64,000 nt of DNA from Paenibacillus silvestris (GCF_009882985.1 NZ_WTUZ01000039.1:186001-250000); one strand, 5' to 3'; shown: positions 50,669 through 59,833, numbered from the stretch's first letter. A program made the numbers and translations. Notes: generated from the letters alone by a model not told the origin.

Positions 50669-52726
50669 ATGGACAGACGACAAATCATACAAAGGCACAA
50701 CCCTGAATTGCATAAATGGGACCCTTTGTCCCCATTTTCTGTGGGGAATGGGGAGTTCGCCTTCAGTGCGGATATCACGGGGTTACAGACATTCCCGGAT
50801 CAATATGAGGTACCGCTAGGCACGCAGTCCAACTGGGGTTGGCATTATACGGGTGGAAGGAATCGATTTACGGATCAAGATGTTGAACACCAGATGTTTG
50901 AAACACATGGCAGACTAGTCGGTTACCCGATGAAACCTGGGAGTACTGCGGAGGCCTACCACTGGCTGAGGATGAATCCGCACCGCCTGCAACTAGGCCG
51001 AGTCTCTTTTCGTTTTCTATTGGAATCAGGGGAAGTGGCAGAAGCAGCCGATGTGGCGCTGATCGGCCAGCAGCTCGATCTGTGGTCAGGTGTACTGACT
51101 AGCGCTTATACCATTCAAGGCGTACCGGTTCATGTTACGACGGTTTGTCATCCTTCGATCGATACCATCGGTGTGCGTGTGCAATCAGGACTAATTGCGC
51201 AAGGCCGGCTGCAGGTGTTCGTTCGTTTCCCAGCGCCGGATATGACGAATACAAGTTGGGCGAAGGCTGTGTTTCCTGACTGGGAGAACGACAATAGGCA
51301 CAAGACGGATCTTCGTGAAGGCAGCTGCAATGAAGCATTGCTGGAACGTACGATGGATGAAGATAAATATGAGCTCAGGTGGGCTTGGAGCGCGGGCACA
51401 CTTACACGGACAGGAGCACATGAGTTTACGCTGCTCCCTCCTTCTGAACAAGTTGAATTGATTGAATTTTCAATAACCTTCGCCCCGGAATCAGCGCAAA
51501 TCGCCCCGTCATTCGAAGAGACGATGGCTGCGAGCAGGCTTCACTGGGAGACATTTTGGCTCAGCGGAGCGGCAATCGATTTCTCTGGCAGCTCGGATCC
51601 ACGAGCTTATGAGCTGGAGAGACGCGTGGTTCTTTCGCAATTCCTGTGCGCTATGCACAGTGGTGGCTCTCTGCCTCCGCAAGAGACAGGACTTATGTAC
51701 AACAGCTGGTTCGGCAAGTCCCACTTGGAGATGCATTGGTGGCATGGCGCGCATTTTCCGTTGTGGGGAAGAGCGGACATCCTGCTGAAAAGCATGGATT
51801 GGTATAGCCGAATCTTGCCGGTTGCACGCGAACTAGCGCAGTCTCAAGGGTATGAAGGTGCCCGCTGGCCCAAAATGGTCGACTTCGAAGGCAAACCTTG
51901 CCCTTCGCCCGTTGCGCCAGGGTTGATCTGGCAGCAGCCGCACCCGATGACGCTGGCTGAGCTGATCTATAAAGCTCAGCCGACGAGAGAGCTGCTGGAA
52001 CGATTCCGCGATATTGTCTATGAATCAGCGGATTTCATGGTCTCTTTTGCCCACTTCGATGATGCAAAGCAAGTTTACGATCTAGGTCCACCATTAATTC
52101 CAGCGCAGGAGTGCCACTCGCTTGCAGGTAGTAAAAATCCTCCGTACGAGTTGGAGTATTGGAAATATGGCTTGGAGATCGCGGTTCGCTGGGCGGAGCT
52201 GCTGCAGGAAACACCGAACCCGAAGTGGTCACAGGTTGCCGGGAGGATGGCCGATCCGCCGCAGGCTGAAGGCGTTTATCTGGCCCATGAGCTGTGCCCG
52301 GATACCTTTACAGCCAGAAATCACGATCATCCATCGATGCTCGGTGCGCTTGGCATTTTACCCGGAACCATGATTGACCGCAAGGTGATGCTGAACACGC
52401 TGCTGAAGGTGAAAGAGGTATGGAAATGGGGCTCCGCTTGGGGGTGGGATTTCCCGATGTGTGCAATGACGGCGGCAAGGCTGGGTGAACCAGACCTGGC
52501 AGTAGACTTTCTGCTAATGGACGCAGCGAAAAATACGTATTTAACCAATGGCCACAACTATCAGCGTGTTGGCTTGTCTGCTTATTTGCCAGGCAACGGA
52601 GGGTTATTGACAGCTGTTGCGATGATGGCTGCTGGCTGGGAAGGCAATACGAATTCGAATAATCCGGGGTTTCCGCAGGATGGCAGTTGGAACGTGAACT
52701 GGGTAGGATTGAAACCTTGGTTGTAG
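50669..52726 (+). CDS. Predicted six-hairpin (alpha/alpha)6-barrel glycosidase, unassigned family
   Basis: This 685-residue protein without a signal peptide starts at ATG 50669 after AGGAGG. The N-terminal 280 residues form a beta-supersandwich (FSVGNGEFAFSADITGLQTF, as in GH65/GH95-like enzymes). From about 300 an (alpha/alpha)6 barrel follows, with GLMYNSWFGKSHLEMHWWHG near residue 345, WGSAWGWDFPMCAMTAARLG near 590 and an end rich in GN/YLPGNGG. I cannot place it in a CAZy family; the GNG-start and HLEMHWW motif suggest a relative of GH65/GH95. Its position before PL22, GH105 and GH95 genes points to a cytosolic oligosaccharide hydrolase. Confidence 0.75.
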   Translation: MDRRQIIQRHNPELHKWDPLSPFSVGNGEFAFSADITGLQTFPDQYEVPLGTQSNWGWHYTGGRNRFTDQDVEHQMFETHGRLVGYPMKPGSTAEAYHWLRMNPHRLQLGRVSFRFLLESGEVAEAADVALIGQQLDLWSGVLTSAYTIQGVPVHVTTVCHPSIDTIGVRVQSGLIAQGRLQVFVRFPAPDMTNTSWAKAVFPDWENDNRHKTDLREGSCNEALLERTMDEDKYELRWAWSAGTLTRTGAHEFTLLPPSEQVELIEFSITFAPESAQIAPSFEETMAASRLHWETFWLSGAAIDFSGSSDPRAYELERRVVLSQFLCAMHSGGSLPPQETGLMYNSWFGKSHLEMHWWHGAHFPLWGRADILLKSMDWYSRILPVARELAQSQGYEGARWPKMVDFEGKPCPSPVAPGLIWQQPHPMTLAELIYKAQPTRELLERFRDIVYESADFMVSFAHFDDAKQVYDLGPPLIPAQECHSLAGSKNPPYELEYWKYGLEIAVRWAELLQETPNPKWSQVAGRMADPPQAEGVYLAHELCPDTFTARNHDHPSMLGALGILPGTMIDRKVMLNTLLKVKEVWKWGSAWGWDFPMCAMTAARLGEPDLAVDFLLMDAAKNTYLTNGHNYQRVGLSAYLPGNGGLLTAVAMMAAGWEGNTNSNNPGFPQDGSWNVNWVGLKPWL

Positions 52727-52771
52727 GTCAACTTTTAATACGAATGGAATTGATAAGAAGGAGACGATCGT

Positions 52772-53914
52772 ATGGCAAAAGGAACAATATGGCCTTCGGA
52801 GCGTAAATCGGCAACGGACCGATTCACTGGCCTTGAAGTGATACAGTTGACGGATTATAAGTCGCATAGCCATCATTTATATTTTACGGAAAGCGGTTGG
52901 TATGATGAGGAACAGCGCCTTATCTTCGTCTCGGATCGTGGGAATAGCACGAATTTGTATAGCTTGCACGTTGAGAGCGGTGAGATTACGCAGCTGACCA
53001 ATTACCCGGGAAATGATCATCTCGATGCATGCTTGCTGCCGGATGGGAGCGCTGTCTACATAAAGCTCGGAACACAGATCATACGTCTAGACCTGCGTGG
53101 GGATTTTGATGAAAAAGTGGTATATGAAGCGCCTGAGGGATATCATCTCGGCAATGTAAGCGCCAGCTCCGACGGTCAACATGTCTGTACGTGTGTCCAA
53201 GAAGACTTATCGCACCGGATTCGACTGGACCTCGGCAACGGTTATGTGGGGCATCGAGAACTCATGGAAGCGGCTCCTCACAGCATGATTGTACGCATCG
53301 ATGCAGTGAACGGCGGTGTGGAAACGATATATGAAGCAAACCGCTTTATTACGCATATCAATGCCTCTCCCAAGGAGCCTTGGCTGATGACATTTTGTCA
53401 TGAGGGACCTTGGCATTTGGTCGATCACCGCATCTGGGGACTTGATTTACGCACAGGCCATGCATGGAAAATTCGCGAACGTCTAGAACCTGAAGAAAAG
53501 GTTGGCCACGAATTTTTTTATCCAGACGGCGTAACGATTGGCTACCATGGGTTCCGTACGAACGGGACGAATTTCTTCGGCAGTATCCGGTATGACAATA
53601 CAGAGCTGGAAGAAACAGAATTCAATTTCGATACATGGCATGGTTATTCAGATGGTCTGGGTCAAGCCATTGTTGACGGGAAAAGCGCAGTGAAGACGCT
53701 AAGCATCTGGCGAAAGCAGGACGGGGTGTACGACGGACCTCGCATGCTGTGTGAGCTGCGCTGCAGCTTTCATTCTCAGAAAGTGCATGCTCATCCGCGT
53801 TTTGATGCGCAAGGCAAGCGTGTGCTATTTACGAGCGATAAGAACGGGTATGGAAATTTGTATCTAGTTAACGTCCCGGAGGACTTTAGCGTATTGCCGC
53901 TGTTCACGCCATAA
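52772..53914 (+). CDS. Oligogalacturonate lyase-like beta-propeller (PL22)
   Basis: This 380-residue cytosolic protein starts at ATG 52772 behind AAGGAGA. It reads as a seven-bladed propeller with DRFTGLEVIQLTDYKSHSHH LYF near the start, and a His-rich active site that fits PL22, which is metal-dependent: HHLYF, FCHEGPWH, GHEFFYPDGVTIGYHG, and FHSQKVHAHPRFD. Oligogalacturonate lyase cleaves unsaturated digalacturonate to keto-sugar monomers. Its length matches the family (about 385). It is placed between the six-hairpin glycosidase and a GH105 hydrolase, consistent with pectin fragment catabolism. Confidence 0.85.
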   Translation: MAKGTIWPSERKSATDRFTGLEVIQLTDYKSHSHHLYFTESGWYDEEQRLIFVSDRGNSTNLYSLHVESGEITQLTNYPGNDHLDACLLPDGSAVYIKLGTQIIRLDLRGDFDEKVVYEAPEGYHLGNVSASSDGQHVCTCVQEDLSHRIRLDLGNGYVGHRELMEAAPHSMIVRIDAVNGGVETIYEANRFITHINASPKEPWLMTFCHEGPWHLVDHRIWGLDLRTGHAWKIRERLEPEEKVGHEFFYPDGVTIGYHGFRTNGTNFFGSIRYDNTELEETEFNFDTWHGYSDGLGQAIVDGKSAVKTLSIWRKQDGVYDGPRMLCELRCSFHSQKVHAHPRFDAQGKRVLFTSDKNGYGNLYLVNVPEDFSVLPLFTP

Positions 53915-53942
53915 AAAATGAAGCGAGAGGGTGCATAAATAT

Positions 53943-55085
53943 ATGAAGACTTCCATATTGGATACGAAAATCGAACGAATGTCCGTCAAGGTCGGCGAAG
54001 CGATTCTATCGCATAGCCAAGACGGGTACCATCCGAAAATTGCCAACCAATGGGGATATGTCGCTGGAATGGCGCTTGCAGCCATCGATAAGTTAGGTGA
54101 TTGGACAGGCGAGGCGAGCTATCATGATTTCGTTAAGCGGCATATGGACGTGTTTGTGCAAGAGGATGGTACCATACGCGGTTACAAACTTAACGATTAC
54201 AACCTTGATCATATCAATAAAGGGAAGAATCTTCTTCGTTTATGGCGGGAAACAGGCGAAGCGAAATATGAGGTAGCAGCGCGATTGCTGATCACTCAGC
54301 TTGCTGGTCAACCGCGTACGACTGAGGGTGGCTTTTGGCATAAAAAAATATATCCCTATCAAATGTGGCTGGACGGCTTGTATATGTCTTCCCCCTATAT
54401 GGCTGAATTTGCGCGTACATTCGATGACAACAAGTGGTTCGACGAGGCTGCGCATCAGTTACTGCTTGTCGAACGTCATACGCGTAATCCGAAGACGGGC
54501 TTGCTGCATCATGCCTGGGATGAAACGCAGGAGCAGCGATGGTGCGACAGCGGGATGGGCCGATCGAGACATGTATGGGGACGGGCAATGGGCTGGTATG
54601 CCATGGCATTGGTGGATGCGCTGGAGCATTTCCCAATTGGGCATCCGAAACGTGGACAGCTCATGGGCATTTTTGAAAGGATGGTTAATAGCGTCGTACG
54701 GGCACAAGATCAAGAAAGTGGTGTCTGGTATCAAGTAATGGATTGCAACGGCCAGCAAGGCAACTATCTGGAGTCGTCGGGTTCCTGCATGCTTACTTAT
54801 GCGATCGTAAAGGGGATTAGGCTGGAATATTTGGCGGAAATCGACCGGAGCGTCGTAGAAAGAGCTTATGAAGGAATCCTGAAACGTTTCGTGACGGAAG
54901 ACGAGCAAGGTGTGCATCTTCATCATATCTGTCACGGTGCGGGTCTTGGCGGCCGTAAATACCGAGATGGCTCGTATGCCTATTATTTAAGCGAAGCGAT
55001 TGTTAGCGATGTCTTAATGGGTGTTGCCCCCTTGCTGCTAGCTACACTTGAGATGGAGCAGTTGCGCGAGCAGTGTGAGGAATAA
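53943..55085 (+). CDS. GH105 unsaturated rhamnogalacturonyl hydrolase (YteR/YesR-like)
   Basis: The start is ATG 53943, behind GAGAGGG; GTG 53931 would sit on the ribosome site. The 380-residue length fits GH105. The catalytic Asp pair is present: D89 (YNLDHINKGK) and D144 (YQMWLDGLYM), numbered almost as in Bacillus subtilis YteR (88 and 143). Also seen are VWGRAMGWYAMALVDALEHF and SGSCMLTYAIVKGIRL. The enzyme hydrates the unsaturated galacturonic acid from lyase products. It is cytosolic. The stop is 1 bp before the next start (TAAGATG), so it is operonic with the GH95 gene. Confidence 0.92.
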   Translation: MKTSILDTKIERMSVKVGEAILSHSQDGYHPKIANQWGYVAGMALAAIDKLGDWTGEASYHDFVKRHMDVFVQEDGTIRGYKLNDYNLDHINKGKNLLRLWRETGEAKYEVAARLLITQLAGQPRTTEGGFWHKKIYPYQMWLDGLYMSSPYMAEFARTFDDNKWFDEAAHQLLLVERHTRNPKTGLLHHAWDETQEQRWCDSGMGRSRHVWGRAMGWYAMALVDALEHFPIGHPKRGQLMGIFERMVNSVVRAQDQESGVWYQVMDCNGQQGNYLESSGSCMLTYAIVKGIRLEYLAEIDRSVVERAYEGILKRFVTEDEQGVHLHHICHGAGLGGRKYRDGSYAYYLSEAIVSDVLMGVAPLLLATLEMEQLREQCEE

Positions 55086-55086
55086 G

Positions 55087-57528
55087 ATGTTGGGGCGTAT
55101 AGAAAACCGAGATGATAAGCTGACGATGAGCTACCCGGCCTCCTGGTGGCGGAATATGTGGCGCGAGGGGTTGCCAGCTGGCAATGGCGTGCTTGGTGCG
55201 TCTGTATTCGGTGGTGTTCAGGAGGAAACGGTGCTGCTGAACCATGCGAAGTTGTGGCACTGGGGACAGCGAGATGAGCTTCCCGATGTCAGCTTCACGC
55301 TTGCGCAGACGCGGAAGCTGATGGATGAGCGGCGTTATCAGGAAGCGAGTTGGCAGTTGGCGGATGCCCTGAAGGAGCGGGGGTATGGAACGAAGCTGGC
55401 CTCCAGGTTTCCACTGGCAGCCATCCATCTGACGATGCCGAGCAAGATTGCCTTTCGCGGGTACAGCCGAGAGCTTGCAATGGATAGCGGTGAAATTACA
55501 GTGGCTTGGAATGACGGGGATTGCCGGTATAAGCGGACGTTGTTCGTTTCCCGTGCCGATGATTGTCTCGTTTATACGATCGAAGGAGAAGGGGGGAGCG
55601 GCATAACCGGTGAAATCGGTTTGCACCTTCATCCAAGTGACCGCTGGGCGGACACGCCGGAGTACAAGGAGCTGGAGAGCTCCGTGGAAACAGGAGCAGA
55701 TGAAACTCATACGTGGTACTCGGCTACGAACGATGACGGAAGCGATTTTGGAGCGGTACTGCGGATTGTTCACGAAGGTGGACAAACCACTGGAGGAGAT
55801 GGCGTCATCCATTTCATAGGGGCAAATCGAGTGCTCGTGCTGGTTAAAGTATTTACACAGGGTCAGCGATCGGAAGACTGGCCCCGGTTAAAGCTGGAGC
55901 TTGCCGATCTGCTTCGAGAATCGGAGACCAGTGCGGGTACTTGTGCCGTTTACGAACACCTGCTGGGACGGCATGTCGCGTTACATCGACCGCTTTATCG
56001 TTCGGCGCTGCTTGTTCTCGGTGATGAGGATTCGGATCCTCGCACTAACGAGCGATTGCTGCTGGATGCCTATGAGGGAGAAGCTTCCGAGACACTTATT
56101 CGGAAAATGTGGGCATACGGCAGGTACTTATTCCTTAGCGGCACCTCAGCTGCGGAGGAGGCGGAGCCTTTCGGCTTGTATGGGTTGTGGGGAGGGGACT
56201 ACCGGCTAGTCTGGAGTCACAACATGGCTAATGAGAACATCCAGATGATGTACTGGCATGCGCATGTCGGCGGTTTAAGCGAGCTTGTTCCATCCTTATT
56301 TCGATATTATGAGTCGCTGATGGATGATTTTCGCGATAATGCTCGCAAGTTGTACGGTTGCCGGGGAATCTATCTGCCAGCTGGCACGACAGCGGGTGTC
56401 GGCGTACCCAGTCAGATCGTCCCGGTTATTTTAAATTGGACGGGAGCAGCTGGCTGGTTGGCACAGCACTATTATGAGTACGCTAAATTCACAGAAGATA
56501 CTGGCTTCCTGCAAGAGCGAGCGCTGCCATTCATGAGAGAGGTCCTTCAATTCTATAAGGATTTTCTTGTCATTGACGAAAGTGGCCGTTACAAGCTATA
56601 TCCGTCTGTATCACCGGAAAATACACCACTCAACTATATGCCGACAGGCGGCAAGCCTCTGGCACATCCAATGCCGACAGCGATAAATGCGACGATGGAC
56701 ATCGCCATTTTGAAAGAATTGCTGCGGCATTTGATTGAAGCTGTTCAAGCGGTTGGAGATACAGAGAAGGAAGCAGAGGAATGGCAAGACATGTTGGATC
56801 GTCTGCCTGCTTACCGAGTGAACGACGAGGGAGCGGTGAGCGAATGGATTCATACCGATTTCGAAGATCGGTACGCTCACAGGCATTTGTCACATCTGTA
56901 TCCTGTATTTCCAGGGCACGAAGTGACCAGAGAAACGGACCCAACGCTATTTCAAGCTTTTGAGACGGCAGTCAAGAAACGCGAGATTGGCGCGCAGGCC
57001 GGCTGGTCGCTCGCGCACATGTCGGCGATCTATGCGCGTCTAGGGGATGGTGACGCTTCGCTGGAATGCTTGGATATTCTATCGCGTGCTAGCTTGCTTC
57101 CCAATTTGTTCACGCTGCATAATGATTGGCGGGGGATGGGGCTGTCGATGAACATGGCGACGGCGCCAGTTCAGCTCGATGCCAATCTGGGCTGGGTGAA
57201 TGCGATCCAAGAGATGCTGCTGCAGGTCTCGCCGGGGATTGTGAAGCTGTTGCCCGCATTGCCTGAACGATTGAAGCGGGGGAAACTGACCCACTGGAGA
57301 TTTCATACGGGCAAAGTTTCGTTGGAGTGGGACACCGGATCAGGGAAGTTCCGAGCGGAGATAACAGCCGAGCGAGATACGGATACTGTCGTCAAGCTGC
57401 CCGATTGGGTCCGCACCTGCACAGTTGCTGGTGAGCATATTCTGAAGTCGCCGCTAGGGGAGCGATGCTACCTGATTAAGATGAAGCGTGGAGATCAGCC
57501 GGTGATTTTTGAGGCTGAGGGGTGTTAA
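55087..57528 (+). CDS. GH95-family alpha-L-fucosidase/galactosidase-like enzyme
   Basis: The start is ATG 55087, 6 bases after GAGG; the open frame extends into the previous gene. The 813-residue, cytosolic protein has an N-terminal beta domain (WREGLPAGNGVLGASVFGGV), an (alpha/alpha)6 barrel, and a C-terminal sandwich. Catalytic motifs of GH95 are kept: NEN in HNMANENIQMMYW, the acid Glu in PSVSPENTPLNY, HRHLSHLYPVFPG, and the Asp in QLDANLGW. GH95 enzymes invert alpha-L-fucosides or alpha-L-galactosides; in this locus the substrate is probably a side chain of a pectic oligosaccharide. It is the last gene of the operon. Confidence 0.9.
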   Translation: MLGRIENRDDKLTMSYPASWWRNMWREGLPAGNGVLGASVFGGVQEETVLLNHAKLWHWGQRDELPDVSFTLAQTRKLMDERRYQEASWQLADALKERGYGTKLASRFPLAAIHLTMPSKIAFRGYSRELAMDSGEITVAWNDGDCRYKRTLFVSRADDCLVYTIEGEGGSGITGEIGLHLHPSDRWADTPEYKELESSVETGADETHTWYSATNDDGSDFGAVLRIVHEGGQTTGGDGVIHFIGANRVLVLVKVFTQGQRSEDWPRLKLELADLLRESETSAGTCAVYEHLLGRHVALHRPLYRSALLVLGDEDSDPRTNERLLLDAYEGEASETLIRKMWAYGRYLFLSGTSAAEEAEPFGLYGLWGGDYRLVWSHNMANENIQMMYWHAHVGGLSELVPSLFRYYESLMDDFRDNARKLYGCRGIYLPAGTTAGVGVPSQIVPVILNWTGAAGWLAQHYYEYAKFTEDTGFLQERALPFMREVLQFYKDFLVIDESGRYKLYPSVSPENTPLNYMPTGGKPLAHPMPTAINATMDIAILKELLRHLIEAVQAVGDTEKEAEEWQDMLDRLPAYRVNDEGAVSEWIHTDFEDRYAHRHLSHLYPVFPGHEVTRETDPTLFQAFETAVKKREIGAQAGWSLAHMSAIYARLGDGDASLECLDILSRASLLPNLFTLHNDWRGMGLSMNMATAPVQLDANLGWVNAIQEMLLQVSPGIVKLLPALPERLKRGKLTHWRFHTGKVSLEWDTGSGKFRAEITAERDTDTVVKLPDWVRTCTVAGEHILKSPLGERCYLIKMKRGDQPVIFEAEGC

Positions 57529-57530
57529 AC

Positions 57531-57723
57531 GATTAGCGGGAAAAACGCCAGTTATTCCAAGGGAATTCTCTTCAGGTTGGTCTAATAAATGGAAAAAAAC
57601 CCGTTAATTCGCATCTGTAACCCTGCATCCAAGCTCAGTCGTCCGCATTAACAGGAGAAATTCCAGTTATTCATGCTGTAGCTGTGTTACGCCACTAAAT
57701 AGCGGTAGTATTTCCTGTTCATC
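57531..57723 (-). repeat. Dispersed four-palindrome element, copy C (inverted)
   Basis: Arms lie at 57531-57556, 57584-57610, 57647-57672 and 57697-57723, with spacings 52, 63 and 50 bp. Compared as its reverse complement it aligns with copy B over the whole length. It begins right after the GH95 stop codon and ends at the terminator. Confidence 0.82.
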
Positions 57724-57724
57724 T

Positions 57725-57774
57725 AAAGAGGCTCTCCCACGGTCATTGGAGACTTGGGAAAGCCTCTTTTGTTT
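57725..57774 (+). terminator. Intrinsic terminator of the pectin-type operon
   Basis: A 9-bp stem AAAGAGGCT / AGCCTCTTT encloses a second TCCCA/TGGGA pairing and is followed by a T-rich tract (TGTTTTG). Confidence 0.85.
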
Positions 57775-57815
57775 TGAGACATTTTCATGATACGTAGGGC
57801 AGAAGGAGCTAACCG

Positions 57816-57844
57816 TTGACACCGGTATGTAACTGCAATAATAT
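57816..57844 (+). promoter_or_regulatory. Sigma-A promoter of the carbamoyltransferase gene
   Basis: A perfect -35 TTGACA (57816-57821) and a -10 TAATAT (57839-57844) are 17 bp apart. Confidence 0.8.
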
Positions 57845-57859
57845 GAATATATATTCATT
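57842..57859. promoter_or_regulatory. Perfect ARG box (ArgR/AhrC operator)
   Basis: TATGAATATATATTCATT matches the ARG-box consensus WNTGAATWWWWATTCANW at every position and contains a perfect 16-bp palindrome. It overlaps the -10 and predicted start site, so arginine-dependent repression by ArgR/AhrC is expected. Confidence 0.8.
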
Positions 57860-57890
57860 AATTTGTATTAATATACATCGAGGTGAAATC

Positions 57891-58811
57891 ATGAGTCAGC
57901 ATGTACTGTCTTTAAAAGAACTGGATAAGGATACATTGTTAGCCATTATTCAAAAAGGGATTGCGATCAAACGGAATCCAACAGATTTTTACCAAGCTTG
58001 TGATAAAAAAGGTCTTTTCATGTTGTTTCAAAAAACTTCGACCCGAACCAACTTGTCATTTCAGTCTGGCATTAACCAAATGGGCGGTTACGCTGTGACC
58101 ATGGACTGGGATTCAAGTAATTTTAGCCTATCACCCATTAAGTATGAAGTTCGATATGCCTATAGAAACTGTGATGTTATTATGGCTAGGTTAAAGAAGC
58201 ATTCTGATTTGCTTGAGCTAGCGAAATACTCGAATGTCCCTGTCATTAATGGATGCTGTGAGAAGTACCATCCGTGCCAAGCGTTAGCTGATTTGATGAC
58301 GTTATACGAAATAAAAGGCAGCTTCGCAGATGTGACTTTAACCTATGTAGGGATTCATAATAATGTTGCAAACTCCTTGATAGCAGGTTGTGTGACATTG
58401 GGCATTAAACTTTTGTTAGTTACTCCAATCATTAATGAAGCTTCATGGGATGAGGAACTGATGCGTACAGCTTATGCAAGCGGGTGCGTTGAAACCTTGA
58501 GTCGGTTGTCTGATGCTGTTCATAGAACAGATTTTATTTATACAGATACTTGGGTGGATATGGAACATTTTCAAGATATAGCGTATCAGGAGGAGAAAAA
58601 TAGAAGGATTCAAATCATGATGCCCTTTCAAATTAACAAGAAAAATCTAAATGGATCATCTCCTTATCTCATGCACGATATGCCGATTCATCCTGGATAT
58701 GAAATTGAAGAGGATTTGATCGAATCCGAACATTCTATTATTTATCAGCAGGCGGAGAATAGAATGCATGTTCAAAAGAGCTTATTATGGCATTTATTTA
58801 ATGCCGAGTAG
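57891..58811 (+). CDS. Carbamoyltransferase of the OTC family with altered HCLP motif
   Basis: The start is ATG 57891, behind AGGTGA; the open frame to 57816 would run through the promoter. This 306-residue aspartate/ornithine carbamoyltransferase-family protein has the carbamoyl-phosphate site FQKTSTRTNLSFQSG (STRT near residue 50), HPCQALADLMTLYE, and YTDTWVDMEH. The ornithine-loop HCLP signature is replaced by HDMP (residues 262-265), so the Cys that holds ornithine is absent and the acceptor may be another amine. Upstream lies a perfect ARG box over a strong promoter. An acetamidase/formamidase gene follows 57 bp later without a terminator between. Confidence 0.85.
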   Translation: MSQHVLSLKELDKDTLLAIIQKGIAIKRNPTDFYQACDKKGLFMLFQKTSTRTNLSFQSGINQMGGYAVTMDWDSSNFSLSPIKYEVRYAYRNCDVIMARLKKHSDLLELAKYSNVPVINGCCEKYHPCQALADLMTLYEIKGSFADVTLTYVGIHNNVANSLIAGCVTLGIKLLLVTPIINEASWDEELMRTAYASGCVETLSRLSDAVHRTDFIYTDTWVDMEHFQDIAYQEEKNRRIQIMMPFQINKKNLNGSSPYLMHDMPIHPGYEIEEDLIESEHSIIYQQAENRMHVQKSLLWHLFNAE

Positions 58812-58868
58812 GGAATTAATAACAGTTGTCGAATCAATAGACTATCCAACCGAGATGGAGGAGTAGCC

Positions 58869-59777
58869 ATGATTCATTCGTTCAACCCGCAGCTTTATTA
58901 TCATACAATGGGCCAGCATCCAGCTGTTCTGATGGTTCAGGATGGGGATACAGTCATTACAACGACAGTTGATGCAAGAGGCTGGGACGAGAAAGGTGAA
59001 AGTGCAGCCGCTCGCGGGAACCCGATGACAGGACCCTTCTATGTCGAAGGGGCGCTGCCTGGGGATACGCTTGCTGTTCGATTCGAGTCTATAACGCCGA
59101 ACCGCGATTGGGCGTGGACAACCAATATGCTTGCCCCGGCCGTTATCGATCCAGCTGTTGCTGCTAGCTTGCCGGCCTCTGAAATCGTACACTGGACGGT
59201 AGATGTTGCGCAGGGGGTTGCCTATCTGAAGGAGCCGACGCCCGGGCTGGCTAAATTGAAGTTGCCTTTGCGGCCTTTTCTAGGGTGTTTTGGTGTAGCA
59301 CCATCCAAAGGGCAGTTCATTTCGACGGCCACAAGCGGTGAATATGGCGGTAACATGGACTATAAAGGCCTGATCGCAGGCACGACAGTTTATTTTCCGG
59401 TGTCAGCTGAGGGGGCATTGTTTTATTTGGGCGATGGGCATGCACTGCAAGGCGATGGAGAAATCATGGGGACAGGTCTCGAAATATCCATGGATGTTCA
59501 GTTCACAGTAAGCGTTCAAAAGGGTAAAACGATAAGCTGGCCACGGGGCCAAACCGACACGCATTGGTTCTGCATCGGTAATGCCCGGCCGCTTGATCAG
59601 GCCCTACAACATGCAACTACCGAAATGTTTCGGCTGCTGCAGGAAGATTGCGGCTTAACCTCATCGGAAGCCAGCTTGCTTCTAGGTCAAGCCGTTGAAT
59701 ATGAAATTGCAAATATGTTCAATCCCGCCTACAGCGTGGTTTGCAAGCTGCCGAAATCGGTTTTATCATCATTGTGA
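58869..59777 (+). CDS. Acetamidase/formamidase family hydrolase
   Basis: This 302-residue cytosolic protein starts at ATG 58869 behind GGAGGAG. It has the FmdA/AmdA plan: VDARGWDEKGESAAARGNPM near residues 35-55, GPFYVEGALPGDTLAVRFES near 58-77, and PSKGQFISTATSGEYGGNMD near 145-165, with the metal-linked segment GDGHALQGDGEIMGTGLEIS (about 195-215). The family releases ammonia from short amides. It is probably co-transcribed with the carbamoyltransferase and thus arginine-controlled, so a carbamoyl or formyl amide could be its substrate (inference). Confidence 0.9.
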   Translation: MIHSFNPQLYYHTMGQHPAVLMVQDGDTVITTTVDARGWDEKGESAAARGNPMTGPFYVEGALPGDTLAVRFESITPNRDWAWTTNMLAPAVIDPAVAASLPASEIVHWTVDVAQGVAYLKEPTPGLAKLKLPLRPFLGCFGVAPSKGQFISTATSGEYGGNMDYKGLIAGTTVYFPVSAEGALFYLGDGHALQGDGEIMGTGLEISMDVQFTVSVQKGKTISWPRGQTDTHWFCIGNARPLDQALQHATTEMFRLLQEDCGLTSSEASLLLGQAVEYEIANMFNPAYSVVCKLPKSVLSSL

Positions 59778-59801
59778 TAAATTCAAACAAAATGAAACGA
59801 C

Positions 59802-59833
59802 GAGGCTACCAGTAGAAATGGTAGCCTCTATTA
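59802..59833 (+). terminator. Intrinsic terminator after the acetamidase gene
   Basis: A perfect 10-bp stem GAGGCTACCA / TGGTAGCCTC with loop GTAGAAA is followed by TATTA. Confidence 0.75.

Noticed and set aside
55042-55812. A 256-codon minus-strand frame
   Set aside because: It is antisense to the GH95 gene, which has complete catalytic motifs; the minus frame is His/Pro/Arg-rich and has no start signal.
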